DNA of 50,330 nt from Anaerolineales bacterium (GCA_021462845.1 JAJTXU010000005.1:1-50330); one strand, 5' to 3'. Counted from the first letter of the stretch, positions 18,300 to 28,158 are shown. Notes: generated from the letters alone by a model not told the origin. Made by a program: numbers and translations.

Positions 18300-19916
18300 A
18301 TGCCTGATCTAATCCACTCCCTCCTCAACCAAGACATCGGACACCTCCGCATCATCGCGGAAGTATGGGGACTCGAATTGGACTCTACGGATTCAGATTC
18401 AGCGCGGGATGAACTATCCGCCTCTCTCCTCGACTTCAACCTGCTCGCAGACCATCTAGCCTCTCTCCCCCCCAAAGCGGACTCCGCCATCGCCGCCCTC
18501 ATCGCCTCCAACGGACGAATCGCGTGGGCGACATTCGCGCGTCAATTCGGCGACATCCGCGAAATGGGCGCAGGCAAACGCGACAGGGAACATCCGCATC
18601 GGAATCCAATTTCAACCTCGGAGATTCTTTTCTATCGCGGCATACTTGCGCGCGCGTTTTTTGACACCGACAAAGGTTCGCAGGAGTTTGCATACATTCC
18701 TGACGATCTATTATTGTTATTGAGTCGCATGGAGAGGAAAGAGGAAAGAGGAAAGAACTTAGCGAACTTCGCGGGCTTGGCGGTTAATAATTCTGCGCCG
18801 CTCGGTCGCCCCGCATCCCCCGCTGAAAAAGGGAAAGAGATTCTCGCAGACGATTCCATCCTCGACGATGCCACCACCCTGCTTGCCGCGTTGCGCATGG
18901 GTAGGTCAAATTGGCAATTTGACCAACAGCTTGTGGCATTGCTGATCTCTGCGAATCTCATCTCGAATAACACAATCCAAGCCGAGCCTGTAAAAACCTT
19001 CCTCGAATCCTCCCGCACGGACGCATTGAAGATGCTCCACGACTCATGGCTCGCAAGCGACACGTTCAACGAACTCAAACTCATGCCGAGTATCATCTGC
19101 GAAGGGGAATGGAAAAACTTACCGCGAGAGACTCGAAACGCGATACTCGGTTTTATCAACTCTGTCCTTGCGAACAAATGGTGGAGTGTGACCGATTTTA
19201 TCCGCGCCATCAAACAATCACATCCCGACTTCCAACGTCCCGCAGGCGATTACGACTCATGGATCATCAAACGCGCCTCCGATGGCGTATACCTGCGCGG
19301 ATTCGATTCATGGAATGAAGTAGACGGCGCGTTGATCCGATTCTTTATCAACACACTTCATTGGCTAGGGCGGTTGGATTTGAATTTTGTAGAAGGCGCA
19401 ACAGGACCGACTTCTTTCCGTCTTTCTTCTTTCCAAAATGAGAAAGAGGAAAGAGGAAAGATTGGAGTCGCGTCAAACGGAAAGATTTCCATACCACGCG
19501 ATGCTATGCGTGTGGTTCGTTATCAGATCGCGAGGTTTTGTGAATGGGATGAGTCAAAAGGCGATGGATATAAATATCGAGTCACAGCTCAGTCGTTGAA
19601 ACACGCCAAAGAGCAGGGATTGAAAGCCGAGCAACTCTTGTCTCTGCTGGTGAAGCACACCGACAACAAAGTCCCGCCGCCGCTGGTGAAAGCGCTCAAA
19701 CGGTGGGACGCTAATGGCACACAGGCTCGAATGGAAACTCAAACCATCCTACGGGTGAGTCAGCCCGAGGTGTTGGAAGAAGCGCGTAAGTCAAAAGCGG
19801 GAAAATTTTTCGGCGAGATATTAAGTCCGACGGCGGTTGTCGTCAAAAGCGGGGCAATCCAAAAAGTGATGGAAGCGATGATCGAGTTGGGATTGTTTGC
19901 GGACATTGAAGAATAG
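18300..19916 (+). CDS. Helicase-associated (Helicase_C_3/XPB N-terminal-like) domain protein
   Basis: Overall helical domain organisation; C-terminal ILRVSQPEVLEEARKSKAGKFFGEILSPTAVVVKSGAIQKVMEAMIELGLFADIE. Confidence 0.55.
   Translation: MPDLIHSLLNQDIGHLRIIAEVWGLELDSTDSDSARDELSASLLDFNLLADHLASLPPKADSAIAALIASNGRIAWATFARQFGDIREMGAGKRDREHPHRNPISTSEILFYRGILARAFFDTDKGSQEFAYIPDDLLLLLSRMERKEERGKNLANFAGLAVNNSAPLGRPASPAEKGKEILADDSILDDATTLLAALRMGRSNWQFDQQLVALLISANLISNNTIQAEPVKTFLESSRTDALKMLHDSWLASDTFNELKLMPSIICEGEWKNLPRETRNAILGFINSVLANKWWSVTDFIRAIKQSHPDFQRPAGDYDSWIIKRASDGVYLRGFDSWNEVDGALIRFFINTLHWLGRLDLNFVEGATGPTSFRLSSFQNEKEERGKIGVASNGKISIPRDAMRVVRYQIARFCEWDESKGDGYKYRVTAQSLKHAKEQGLKAEQLLSLLVKHTDNKVPPPLVKALKRWDANGTQARMETQTILRVSQPEVLEEARKSKAGKFFGEILSPTAVVVKSGAIQKVMEAMIELGLFADIEE
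18904..18924. repeat. In-ORF palindrome GGTCAAATTGGCAATTTGACC
   Basis: 10-bp perfect arms around central G; same core as 47904-47924. Confidence 0.85.
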
Positions 19917-19949
19917 ATCCTTGCGAAGGTTCAGAACCTTCGCAAGGAT
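19917..19949. repeat. CCTTGCGAAGGTT palindromic element, copy 3
   Basis: ATCCTTGCGAAGGTT-cag-AACCTTCGCAAGGAT immediately after the stop at 19916. Confidence 0.9.
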
Positions 19950-19966
19950 AAAAACAGGAGAACATC

Positions 19967-21148
19967 ATGTCAAAAATTGATTGGCTCGCGCAGGAAATTG
20001 ACGGATTGAAAGAGCAGGGTTTATACAACCGCATCCGCACGATCGGCTCGGCGCAGGGGGCGCGTCTTATCGTGGATGGACAAGATGTGTTGAATTTTTG
20101 CTCGAACAATTATTTGGGGCTGGCGAATCATCCGAAGTTGGTTGAAGCCGCCAAAGAGGCGACGAAAAAATTCGGCGTGGGTCCCGCCGCAGTACGCACC
20201 ATTGCTGGCACAACCGATCTGCATGTTGAGTTGGAAAAACGACTCGCAACATTCAAAGGCGCGGAGGATGTCATCACGTTTCAATCGGGCTTCACCGCGA
20301 ATCTCGGCGCGATCTCGGCATTGGTCGGCAAAGAAGATGTGATCTTCTCCGACCGTTTGAATCACGCTTCGATCATTGACGGATGCCGACTCTCGGGCGC
20401 GAAGATCGCGGCGTATGAACATAACGATGCGGGCGCGTTGGAGGATGCGATCAAAGAACACGCCACTTCTTTTCGCCGCGCGTTGATCATCACTGACGGC
20501 GTCTTCAGCATGGACGGTGACATTGCTCCCCTGCCCGATCTGGTTGAGGTTGCAAAGAAATACGATATTCTAATTATGGTGGACGACGCGCACGGCGAAG
20601 GCGTGCTCGGCAAAGGCGGGCGCGGCATCGTGGATCACTTCGGCTTGCACGGTCAAGTGGACATTGAAGTTGGCACGATGTCGAAAGCGTTCGGCGTCGT
20701 CGGCGGAATCGTCGCGGGCAACAAAGTCATCGTCGAATGGCTGAGACAGCGCGGACGACCGTTCCTGTTCTCGTCCGCAGTCACCGCGCCCGATGCGGCG
20801 GCATGTCTCGCGGCGGTTGACCTGCTCGAAGAATCAACCGAACTCGTGGATAAACTTTGGGACAATGCGAAATATTTCAAAACCGAAATGAAGAAACTGG
20901 GATTTGACACGGGCGTCAGCGAAACGCCGATCACGCCAGTGATACTCGGCGAGGCTCCGCTCGCGCAACAATTCAGCCGCGAACTGTTCGACGAAGGCGT
21001 GTTCGCCATGTCCATCGGATTCCCCACTGTGGCAAAAGGTAAAGCGCGCATCCGCGTGATGATCTCCGCGTCGCATGACCGTGATGATCTCGGTCAGGGC
21101 TTGGAGGCGTTTGCGAGGGTTGGGAAGAGGTTGGGGGTGATACAGTGA
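19967..21148 (+). CDS. Glycine C-acetyltransferase / 2-amino-3-ketobutyrate CoA ligase-like (alpha-oxoamine synthase)
   Basis: [77 protein letters not shown]. Confidence 0.9.
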   Translation: MSKIDWLAQEIDGLKEQGLYNRIRTIGSAQGARLIVDGQDVLNFCSNNYLGLANHPKLVEAAKEATKKFGVGPAAVRTIAGTTDLHVELEKRLATFKGAEDVITFQSGFTANLGAISALVGKEDVIFSDRLNHASIIDGCRLSGAKIAAYEHNDAGALEDAIKEHATSFRRALIITDGVFSMDGDIAPLPDLVEVAKKYDILIMVDDAHGEGVLGKGGRGIVDHFGLHGQVDIEVGTMSKAFGVVGGIVAGNKVIVEWLRQRGRPFLFSSAVTAPDAAACLAAVDLLEESTELVDKLWDNAKYFKTEMKKLGFDTGVSETPITPVILGEAPLAQQFSRELFDEGVFAMSIGFPTVAKGKARIRVMISASHDRDDLGQGLEAFARVGKRLGVIQ

Positions 21149-21170
21149 AAAGTGATCAGTAATCAGTAAT

Positions 21171-21203
21171 CAAGACCTCTGAGTCAAATGCTCAGAGGTC
21201 TTG
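21171..21203. terminator. Hairpin downstream of Kbl-like gene, possible terminator between converging genes
   Basis: CAAGACCTCTGAG-tcaaatg-CTCAGAGGTCTTG. Confidence 0.7.
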
Positions 21204-21236
21204 TTATAAGTATCTATCTGTTTCTGTGTTTACCGA

Positions 21237-22430
21237 TCACGGCACGTACGCATTCAAGAATTCATCCCAATTGGTTGTCAGGGCAAAATCGATCACGGAG
21301 CGATAATAGGCATAGTCGGAGTCTTTTTCGGAAGCGCTGGAAATATGATAGATCGTGATACCGTTGGCGCCGCCATATTCCTCGGCGCGCTTTTCATATA
21401 AAACCACCTGTCGGACAGCGTCCATTACCGCCAGACTCTTGGCTTTTATGTTCTGATCTGCCACAGTACGCTCCAATTCAAACGCCATATCGTACAGGTC
21501 TTTATCCATTGGGGCATCCCAAAAAGATTGTGTGGCTTCAAAAGCCCGTTCGTATTCAATACGGTTCGCGGGCAGTCCATTCATCAAGGCGATGGACCAG
21601 TTGTCCACAGCGGTAAGAAGCGTGTCGAGGCGCGAATCGGTGGCAAGGGCAGACCAGGTCTTATCATGTATCGCGCTGCGACTGGTGGCAATCGCCACTT
21701 CGTCTGCGGACATATCGGGGTTGGCGATCAATTCAGCAAGGAGGGCGTCATATTCGATCCCGTAATCTTCCACATATTCCTGCGAACTAGTCAGAGCCGT
21801 GCTGTACCCGTGCCAGACCTGCAACATCTCAAGAGACGCCATGTTACATCCGTCGTAACCGACTACGTCGATAAAGCCCAAAGAAGGGATGGCGTTTTTC
21901 AGTTCGTCATAATCGAGCGTGTCGACATCTGTTTCGTCAATCAATACCCAGCCGGGATGCCAACTCCAACCATGATCCCAAAAATATAACGCGTAGTGGT
22001 CGGCAGGATAGTTGGTCTTCGACCAGGCGACAAAATCGATCAACGTTTGCGCATTGCCCATATTTCTTTCGCCCCAATCTGCCACTGCGCTTGCTGAATC
22101 AGCGACCATACCTTGTGTGACGTAAAACAACTTCGTTGACTGCCAGTCGCCTTGACTCGTATCATAGCCGGGGGCGCGGTCTGCCAACACAAGCACATTC
22201 ACATTCTGGCTTGACCCTGTGATAGCAAGTTCCTGTTCAATATCCGGGATCACATATTCTTCCAATTCGTTATCCCCCACCATATACACCATCACCGTCC
22301 ATTTGTCTTGCGTCGTCAGCGCGGCAGGCGCGGCGCAGGATTGCCCGAAGACAAGCGTTACCCAAACGAACAGAAAGGGAATTCTTTTTAATAATTTCGA
22401 CGTTCTACGCATTTTTCTTTTGACATTCAT
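21237..22430 (-). CDS. Clostripain-like C11 peptidase, lipoprotein
   Basis: FGQSCAAP lipobox; WTVMVYMVGDNELEEY, YALYFWDHGWSW, DVVGYDGCNMASLEML. Confidence 0.9.
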   Translation of the reverse strand: MNVKRKMRRTSKLLKRIPFLFVWVTLVFGQSCAAPAALTTQDKWTVMVYMVGDNELEEYVIPDIEQELAITGSSQNVNVLVLADRAPGYDTSQGDWQSTKLFYVTQGMVADSASAVADWGERNMGNAQTLIDFVAWSKTNYPADHYALYFWDHGWSWHPGWVLIDETDVDTLDYDELKNAIPSLGFIDVVGYDGCNMASLEMLQVWHGYSTALTSSQEYVEDYGIEYDALLAELIANPDMSADEVAIATSRSAIHDKTWSALATDSRLDTLLTAVDNWSIALMNGLPANRIEYERAFEATQSFWDAPMDKDLYDMAFELERTVADQNIKAKSLAVMDAVRQVVLYEKRAEEYGGANGITIYHISSASEKDSDYAYYRSVIDFALTTNWDEFLNAYVP

Positions 22431-22481
22431 TGGATTTGGCGCAGTGTAGCACAAGACAGACCCGCCAGTGGAACGGGAAAG

Positions 22482-23987
22482 TTACACTCCGGGTTGTCTT
22501 CTCCGTCTTTGTCTCCCCCTCATCATCATCGCTTCGATCCACGCGGCGAGCGGTTCGGGGGGCGGATAGGGCTGCGCGTCAAACGATTCTTTGCCGCACA
22601 ACGATAACACGCGGTTCGCGGCTTCGAGTCCCGTCACGCAGGCGCGTTCCAAAAAGAAGGATGGGTTTTGCAGCCAGACCCAATCGCCCGCGCAGAAAAA
22701 ATTTTCCCAGGGCGTTTCAACTCCGAGATGTGTGCCGCGCGCGCCCAACGCGGGCAACGTGTGAGTCGCGGCGTTGCGCTGTAAATGCGGTTTGATGAGG
22801 TGTCCCTTCAATTCAGGGAACGCGCGATAAAAATCGGTCAGCACATTCGTCAGCAGAACGGCGTCGGTTTGTTGCAACACAGATTCGGGACCGTACACGT
22901 GGACTTCGATGCACGCGCCGCCTGTTTCGTCACTCCACGCGCGATACTCGTCATAAATTTTATCGAGCCAGAAAAAATTGTGCATCACGAAATCGCCGCT
23001 GAAGATGCCCGCCTCGGGATGTTTGCGCGGTTGTTTGCTGAACCATAATCGAATCACTGCGTGACCGAGTCCATGCGGGAAGAAAAAACTGTCCGCTTGG
23101 AAACTGTTGAGGATGAGCGACTCAGCCGAAGGGGAGTCTGAAGCGAGGATGACGAAGCGGGATCGAATCGAAGCGGGGATTCCATCCGACTCGTAATGCA
23201 CAGTCCAATCATCATTTTTTTCAACACGCTTCACACGCGACTTGAACCTGATCTCGCCTCCGTGTTGCGTTATCTTCGCTGACAGTTTTTCGCACACGTC
23301 GCCGCCGCCGTTGGGAAGATATTCAAAGCGCCACGCGTCGCGCCGCATGACCGTGTAAAAACGGAGGAAGGCGAGGAAGCCCGCGAGCGGAACATCGTCG
23401 GGATTTGTGGACAAGCCGTTGCGCGTGAGACCGAAGAACAGCGCACGGAACGCGGGACCCCAACGCTTGAGCGACTTGCCGAATGTGAGACCTTCGAGCG
23501 GCTGGTCTTCGACAAACGGATCAATGCCGATGGACATGAGGAGCGTGCCCCACACGTGAAAGAGCGACGCCCAATCGCTGAGGCTGAGCATCCACATAAA
23601 TTTTGGATGGAACAACAGAGGCAAATAATGAAGCGGCGCAGGCAGGATGCTGTTGCGGATCATCGAGCCGATGTTCACGCGCCCGATGAAGTTGTGATGA
23701 CGATAGATCCATTGCTCATCGTTCGCAGGGACGAGTTGGTCAATGATCGCGTGCCGCCGCAACATCGTTTTGAGATTCAAATACGACGACCACACGCCAT
23801 GCACGCCGTGTTCGTTCGGGAATTTCCACCCGTTGAGGTTGATCTCTTCTTTGCCCGATAATCGTCCGCCCACGCGTTCGTCCGCTTCAAGGATGAGCGG
23901 CTTGAGTCCGCGTTCGGCGAGGTGAAGCGCGGCGGTAAGCCCCGCCACCCCCCCGCCGATGATGACGGCGTCGTAATGATTATCCAT
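22482..23987 (-). CDS. FAD-dependent oxidoreductase (phytoene desaturase/amine oxidase-like)
   Basis: DAVIIGGGVAGLTAALHLAERGLKPLILEADERVGGRLSG; C-terminal FCAGDWVWLQNPSFFLERACVTGLEAANRVL. Confidence 0.88.
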   Translation of the reverse strand: MDNHYDAVIIGGGVAGLTAALHLAERGLKPLILEADERVGGRLSGKEEINLNGWKFPNEHGVHGVWSSYLNLKTMLRRHAIIDQLVPANDEQWIYRHHNFIGRVNIGSMIRNSILPAPLHYLPLLFHPKFMWMLSLSDWASLFHVWGTLLMSIGIDPFVEDQPLEGLTFGKSLKRWGPAFRALFFGLTRNGLSTNPDDVPLAGFLAFLRFYTVMRRDAWRFEYLPNGGGDVCEKLSAKITQHGGEIRFKSRVKRVEKNDDWTVHYESDGIPASIRSRFVILASDSPSAESLILNSFQADSFFFPHGLGHAVIRLWFSKQPRKHPEAGIFSGDFVMHNFFWLDKIYDEYRAWSDETGGACIEVHVYGPESVLQQTDAVLLTNVLTDFYRAFPELKGHLIKPHLQRNAATHTLPALGARGTHLGVETPWENFFCAGDWVWLQNPSFFLERACVTGLEAANRVLSLCGKESFDAQPYPPPEPLAAWIEAMMMRGRQRRRRQPGV

Positions 23988-24139
23988 TGCGGGGATTATA
24001 TGTCATAACCCGATACCATCTGGCAGTCAGTCAACCCCGCATCTAATCACGGAATGTCCGAAGCAACTATCCCGAACGAAATCATCGTTAATTGGAACAT
24101 TATTGCCATTTTTCGGATGAATATAGTCCGATTAGTGTT

Positions 24140-24145
24140 GTATAA
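24140..24145 (+). promoter_or_regulatory. Candidate -10 (TATAAT) for a leaderless kinase transcript
   Basis: TATAATcttttgtATG: only 8 nt between the -10 and the start codon. Confidence 0.5.
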
Positions 24146-24153
24146 TCTTTTGT

Positions 24154-25917
24154 ATGCCAGATTGGATAGGCAAAACGATCGGTAAAGTACGAATAGATAA
24201 ATACCTCGCGCACGGGGGCATGGCTGAGGTTTATCTTGGCACGCATCTTACCCTTGACCGCCAAGTGGCTGTCAAAGTATTGCACAGTTACATTGAAAAG
24301 GACCCAGACCTGCTGGCGCGCTTTCAGCGGGAAGCCAGAGTTGTTGCGGGGTTAAGGCATCCCAATATCGTTCAAATCTACGATTTCGACGCGGTGGACG
24401 GGCATCCCTATATTGTCATGGAATATCTGAAAGGACCGACGCTCGCATCCTATCTGCGCGAATTGCATGGGCGTAACGAGAGGATTCAACCGCATCAAGT
24501 GGCGCGGCTACTCAAGGCTTTGACCGCATCGCTGGATTATGCGCACGGGCAAGGTGTGATCCATCGAGACATCAAACCGGGGAACATCCTCCTCCATAAA
24601 AAGATTGGGGATATCCCACTTGACAGACCACTTACGAACGACGTAGAAGCGATCCTCACCGACTTCGGCCTGGTTCGCATTGCCAATTCAGCGTCTCAGA
24701 CCGCCTCAGGCATGGTCAGCGGGACTCCCGCCTACATGTCACCGGAGCAGGCGCGGGGCGATCCGATAGACCACCGGACGGACATCTACTCGCTGGGCAT
24801 CGTATTGTATGAAATGCTGGCGGGGCGCGTCCCGTTCGAGGCAGACAGTTCATTAACCGTAATTTACAAGCAGATCAACGATCCGCCTCCGCCCATAGCA
24901 GGTATTTCTCCGGTCGTTCAAAAAGTGATTGACCAAGCGTTGACCAAGAGACCCGAAGACCGGTATCCGTCTGCGCGCAATATGGCAGTTGATTTTTACC
25001 TTTCCATTGGCATGAGCAGAGAGGCAGAGACGATCATTGGCACGCTTCCCGAAGAAGTGAAAAGCGCTAACAGCAAATTATACGAATCGCCGCCTCAGGT
25101 CGCCACACCGCAAACTTCAATGCCAGCCACACGGAAGAAAGTGCTGATCGGAGTAGGGCTTTTTTCTGTTGTAAGTTTGATCGCGTTGTTGATCGGCGCA
25201 TTCTTCATATTCTCCCGGCTAACGGGAGCCGTGTCGCCGGTGGATGGTGAAACCCCAGTGACCGTACCCGCATCTGATTCAGCCAGCCCACCCAGCGCAG
25301 ACGGGATGGTGGATATCCCATCTGGCACGTATGTGGTTGGCTCTCCAGCCGGGGATGAGTATCACAGCGCTCCCAAAGAAATTCTCTTGGGCGGGTTTTG
25401 GATTGATCAATATCAAACCACCTATAACCAGTACGCTCAATTTTTGACAGCGACAAACGGGCAATCACAGGAAATACTTGGCGCCGGGAATCAACCGGTC
25501 CGCGGCGTGACGTGGGATCAGGCAGTGGCATATTGCAGTTGGGCAAACAAGCGCTTGCCAACTGAGGCAGAATGGGAGGCGGCTGGGCGCGGGTCTGGCC
25601 CGAATCCACAACTGTATCCCTGGGGAGAAGACCCAACCGCGGGCGGTCAGGTGTTGAACCTTCCCACTGAGGATGCGTATGAAGTTGGGTCTATGCCATT
25701 CAATCAAAGTCCATTTGGGGTGTACGACATGGTGGGTAACGTCTGGGAATGGGTGGGAGAGCCGTATGCCGAAGCGCCCATCGGTTCGAAGATCCTACGA
25801 GGCGGACGCTTCGGGTTGCCGATCCTTGATCTGGCATATCGTTTATCGGTTTCGCCTGATGACGAGCGTTACATAAAGTTTGCCGGCTTTCGCTGCGCCG
25901 CCGATGCTGTTAAGTAA
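24154..25917 (+). CDS. Ser/Thr protein kinase with TM segment and C-terminal FGE/SUMF1 domain
   Basis: GKVRIDKYLAHGGMAEVYLGTHLTLDRQVAVKVL, VIHRDIKPGNILL, ILTDFGLVRI, GTPAYMSPEQ; TM VLIGVGLFSVVSLIALLIGAFFIF; FGE MVDIPSGTYVVGS...RLPTEAEWEAAGRG...GFRCA. Confidence 0.93.
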   Translation: MPDWIGKTIGKVRIDKYLAHGGMAEVYLGTHLTLDRQVAVKVLHSYIEKDPDLLARFQREARVVAGLRHPNIVQIYDFDAVDGHPYIVMEYLKGPTLASYLRELHGRNERIQPHQVARLLKALTASLDYAHGQGVIHRDIKPGNILLHKKIGDIPLDRPLTNDVEAILTDFGLVRIANSASQTASGMVSGTPAYMSPEQARGDPIDHRTDIYSLGIVLYEMLAGRVPFEADSSLTVIYKQINDPPPPIAGISPVVQKVIDQALTKRPEDRYPSARNMAVDFYLSIGMSREAETIIGTLPEEVKSANSKLYESPPQVATPQTSMPATRKKVLIGVGLFSVVSLIALLIGAFFIFSRLTGAVSPVDGETPVTVPASDSASPPSADGMVDIPSGTYVVGSPAGDEYHSAPKEILLGGFWIDQYQTTYNQYAQFLTATNGQSQEILGAGNQPVRGVTWDQAVAYCSWANKRLPTEAEWEAAGRGSGPNPQLYPWGEDPTAGGQVLNLPTEDAYEVGSMPFNQSPFGVYDMVGNVWEWVGEPYAEAPIGSKILRGGRFGLPILDLAYRLSVSPDDERYIKFAGFRCAADAVK

Positions 25918-25929
25918 CGGAGTACTACC

Positions 25930-27510
25930 ATGACAAAAAAAATATACGACAGGTATTTCTGGCTTACGTTGCTCTTGGTTGTCTCATTACTGTTATCGAG
26001 TTGCTCGCTAGGCACGACCCCCAATGAACAAGCCACCGAAAGCTCGCCGCTTACTCCAACTGAAGAGGCTGTAAGCACCCCTACGCCCGAGCACGATCAC
26101 GGCACGACAGTGGCTGACGATGATGTTCTTTATCATGATGATTTTGCGAATCCCGCCACAGGCTGGCCCGAGGAAAAGTTCGACAATTTCTTCATTGGGT
26201 ATCACGAGCCAGAGTATTACCACGTTGAAATAACGAGTCCAAACTACAAGACCACCGTTTTTGAACCGGGGAAACAAAGTTATGGCGATGCCACTATCGA
26301 AGTCAAGGCATTCACGGCATCTAGCAGAACAGCCGAAACCGGCGACTTTAGTTTCGGCGTGGTCTTCCGTCGTTCCGGTGATCAGTATTATGCCTTCGTC
26401 ATCTCACAACGAACCAAGAAATGGTACGTTCTCAAAAGCACGCCAACCGCATTGACGATTCTAGTGGAAGGAACAGACGAAGGCATTCATGACCCCGATG
26501 TGGAGGATTTGTTGCGAGTGGACGCGCAAGGAGCGAATTTCACGTTCAGCATCAACGGCAAGGTTGTCAACCAAGTGACCGATGCGGACTATGCGAGCGG
26601 CGAAGTCGGTTTCTTTGTTCAATCATTCGATGTGACTGCCGTGCATATCCACTTCGAAGATTTGATGATCCGCAAGTACGACGGGCCCGCCTCTTCAGAT
26701 TCTGACGCGGCGCTTTATCACGATGACTTTGCGAATCCCGCCACCGGCTGGCCCGAGGAGAAATTCGACAATTTCTTCATCGGGTATCACGAGCCGGAGT
26801 ATTACCACGTTGAAATCACGAGTCCAAACTACAAGACCACTGTATTCGAGCCCGGGAAGCAGAGTTATGGCGATGTGACCATCGAGGTCAAGGCGTTCAC
26901 AGCCTCGAGCCGAACAGCCGAAACCGGTGACTTTAGTTTCGGTGTGGTCTTCCGTCGTTCCGGGGATCAGTATTATGCCTTTGTGATCTCACAACGGACC
27001 AAGAAATGGTATGTCCTCAAAAGCACACCAACCGCATTGACGGTGTTGATGGAGGGAACAGACGAAGGCATCCATGACCCCGATGTGGAGGATTTATTGC
27101 GAGTGGACGCGCAAGGAGCGAGTTTCACGTTCAGCATCAACGACAAGGTTGTTAGTCAGTTAACCGATGCGGATTATGCGAGCGGCGAGGTTGGGTTCTT
27201 CGTTCAATCATTCGATGTGACCGCCGTGCATATTCACTTCGAGGAGATAACGATCAAACCGCTAAAGTTGGTGGTCATTTGCGATGTCAGGGCGCAGGTA
27301 TTGCATGTGCGAAGCGGTCCCGGCACCGAGTATTCTTCCCCAGTCTATTTGAAATCGGGAGAAACAGTTCAACCCATCGGCCGTTCGGCGGATGGAGATT
27401 GGCTCTTGATCGCTGTGGATGCGGACAATAACAAAAGCTGGGTGTACAGTTCCGCGCAATATTTGACCTGCAACGAACCGTTGGATGGGCTTCCAATCGA
27501 ATCTCCGTAA
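25930..27510 (+). CDS. Lipoprotein with two near-identical ~195-aa beta-sandwich-like repeats and a C-terminal SH3-like domain
   Basis: LLSSCSLG lipobox; duplicated LYHDDFANPATGWPEEKFDNFFIGYHEPEYY...; SH3 LHVRSGPGTEYSSPVYLKSGETVQPIGRSADGDWLLI. Confidence 0.85.
   Translation: MTKKIYDRYFWLTLLLVVSLLLSSCSLGTTPNEQATESSPLTPTEEAVSTPTPEHDHGTTVADDDVLYHDDFANPATGWPEEKFDNFFIGYHEPEYYHVEITSPNYKTTVFEPGKQSYGDATIEVKAFTASSRTAETGDFSFGVVFRRSGDQYYAFVISQRTKKWYVLKSTPTALTILVEGTDEGIHDPDVEDLLRVDAQGANFTFSINGKVVNQVTDADYASGEVGFFVQSFDVTAVHIHFEDLMIRKYDGPASSDSDAALYHDDFANPATGWPEEKFDNFFIGYHEPEYYHVEITSPNYKTTVFEPGKQSYGDVTIEVKAFTASSRTAETGDFSFGVVFRRSGDQYYAFVISQRTKKWYVLKSTPTALTVLMEGTDEGIHDPDVEDLLRVDAQGASFTFSINDKVVSQLTDADYASGEVGFFVQSFDVTAVHIHFEEITIKPLKLVVICDVRAQVLHVRSGPGTEYSSPVYLKSGETVQPIGRSADGDWLLIAVDADNNKSWVYSSAQYLTCNEPLDGLPIESP
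26128..27250 (+). repeat. Internal tandem duplication, period 585 bp
   Basis: CTTTATCAYGATGAYTTTGCGAATCCCGCC at 26128 and 26713; similarity continues through HIHFE. Confidence 0.9.
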
Positions 27511-27606
27511 CACATCCGATTTTACCCGTTGAGGATCTGGCGGCATTGAGTTGTACACAAGGATTGATGCGGCGGTACCTCATTTCAAAGAAGGCGCGAT
27601 AAAAAT

Positions 27607-28059
27607 ATGGCATCTGCTGTCATGGCATTTCTACATCACTTGTTCGCGTTCACACTGGTGGCGTGCGTGGTGTACGAATTCATCGCCTTTCGCAAAGGAC
27701 TCACCATCGAAGAAACGCGCCGCATCCAGCGCGTGGATTTGTTCTACGGCATTTCAGCGGGACTCTTGTTGATCGTCGGTTTGTTGCGCGTGTTCTTCTT
27801 CGAGAAAGGCGCGGCGTTTTATAGCCAGAGTCTGTTCTTTTGGGTGAAGATGGGCACATTCCTCATTGTTGGTTTGTTATCCATTGACCCAACGATTCGT
27901 TACATCCGTTGGAATAAAGTGATAAGTGAAAACAAAACGCCCGAAGTTAGCGACGCGGAATTCAAACGGACGCGCTTCATCCTCTGGCTGGAAATGATCG
28001 GATTCGTCGTCATCATGCTGTCGGCGGCGTTCATGGCAAGAGGAATTGGATTGAATTAA
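27607..28059 (+). CDS. DUF2214-like membrane protein
   Basis: Four hydrophobic helices; AFLHHLFAFTLVACVVYEFIAFRKGL...RIQRVDLFYGISAGLLLIVGLLRVFFFEKG. Confidence 0.75.
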   Translation: MASAVMAFLHHLFAFTLVACVVYEFIAFRKGLTIEETRRIQRVDLFYGISAGLLLIVGLLRVFFFEKGAAFYSQSLFFWVKMGTFLIVGLLSIDPTIRYIRWNKVISENKTPEVSDAEFKRTRFILWLEMIGFVVIMLSAAFMARGIGLN

Positions 28060-28078
28060 ACAAACCCGCCTCGTTTAT

Positions 28079-28105
28079 GGGACAGGATGACACCTGTCCC
28101 TTTTT
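28079..28105 (+). terminator. Rho-independent terminator
   Basis: GGGACAGG-atgaca-CCTGTCCC-TTTTT. Confidence 0.85.
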
Positions 28106-28158
28106 ATTTATTCTTTTCATCCATTGCAAACTTGTCGTGATGAAGTATCATTTCGTCT

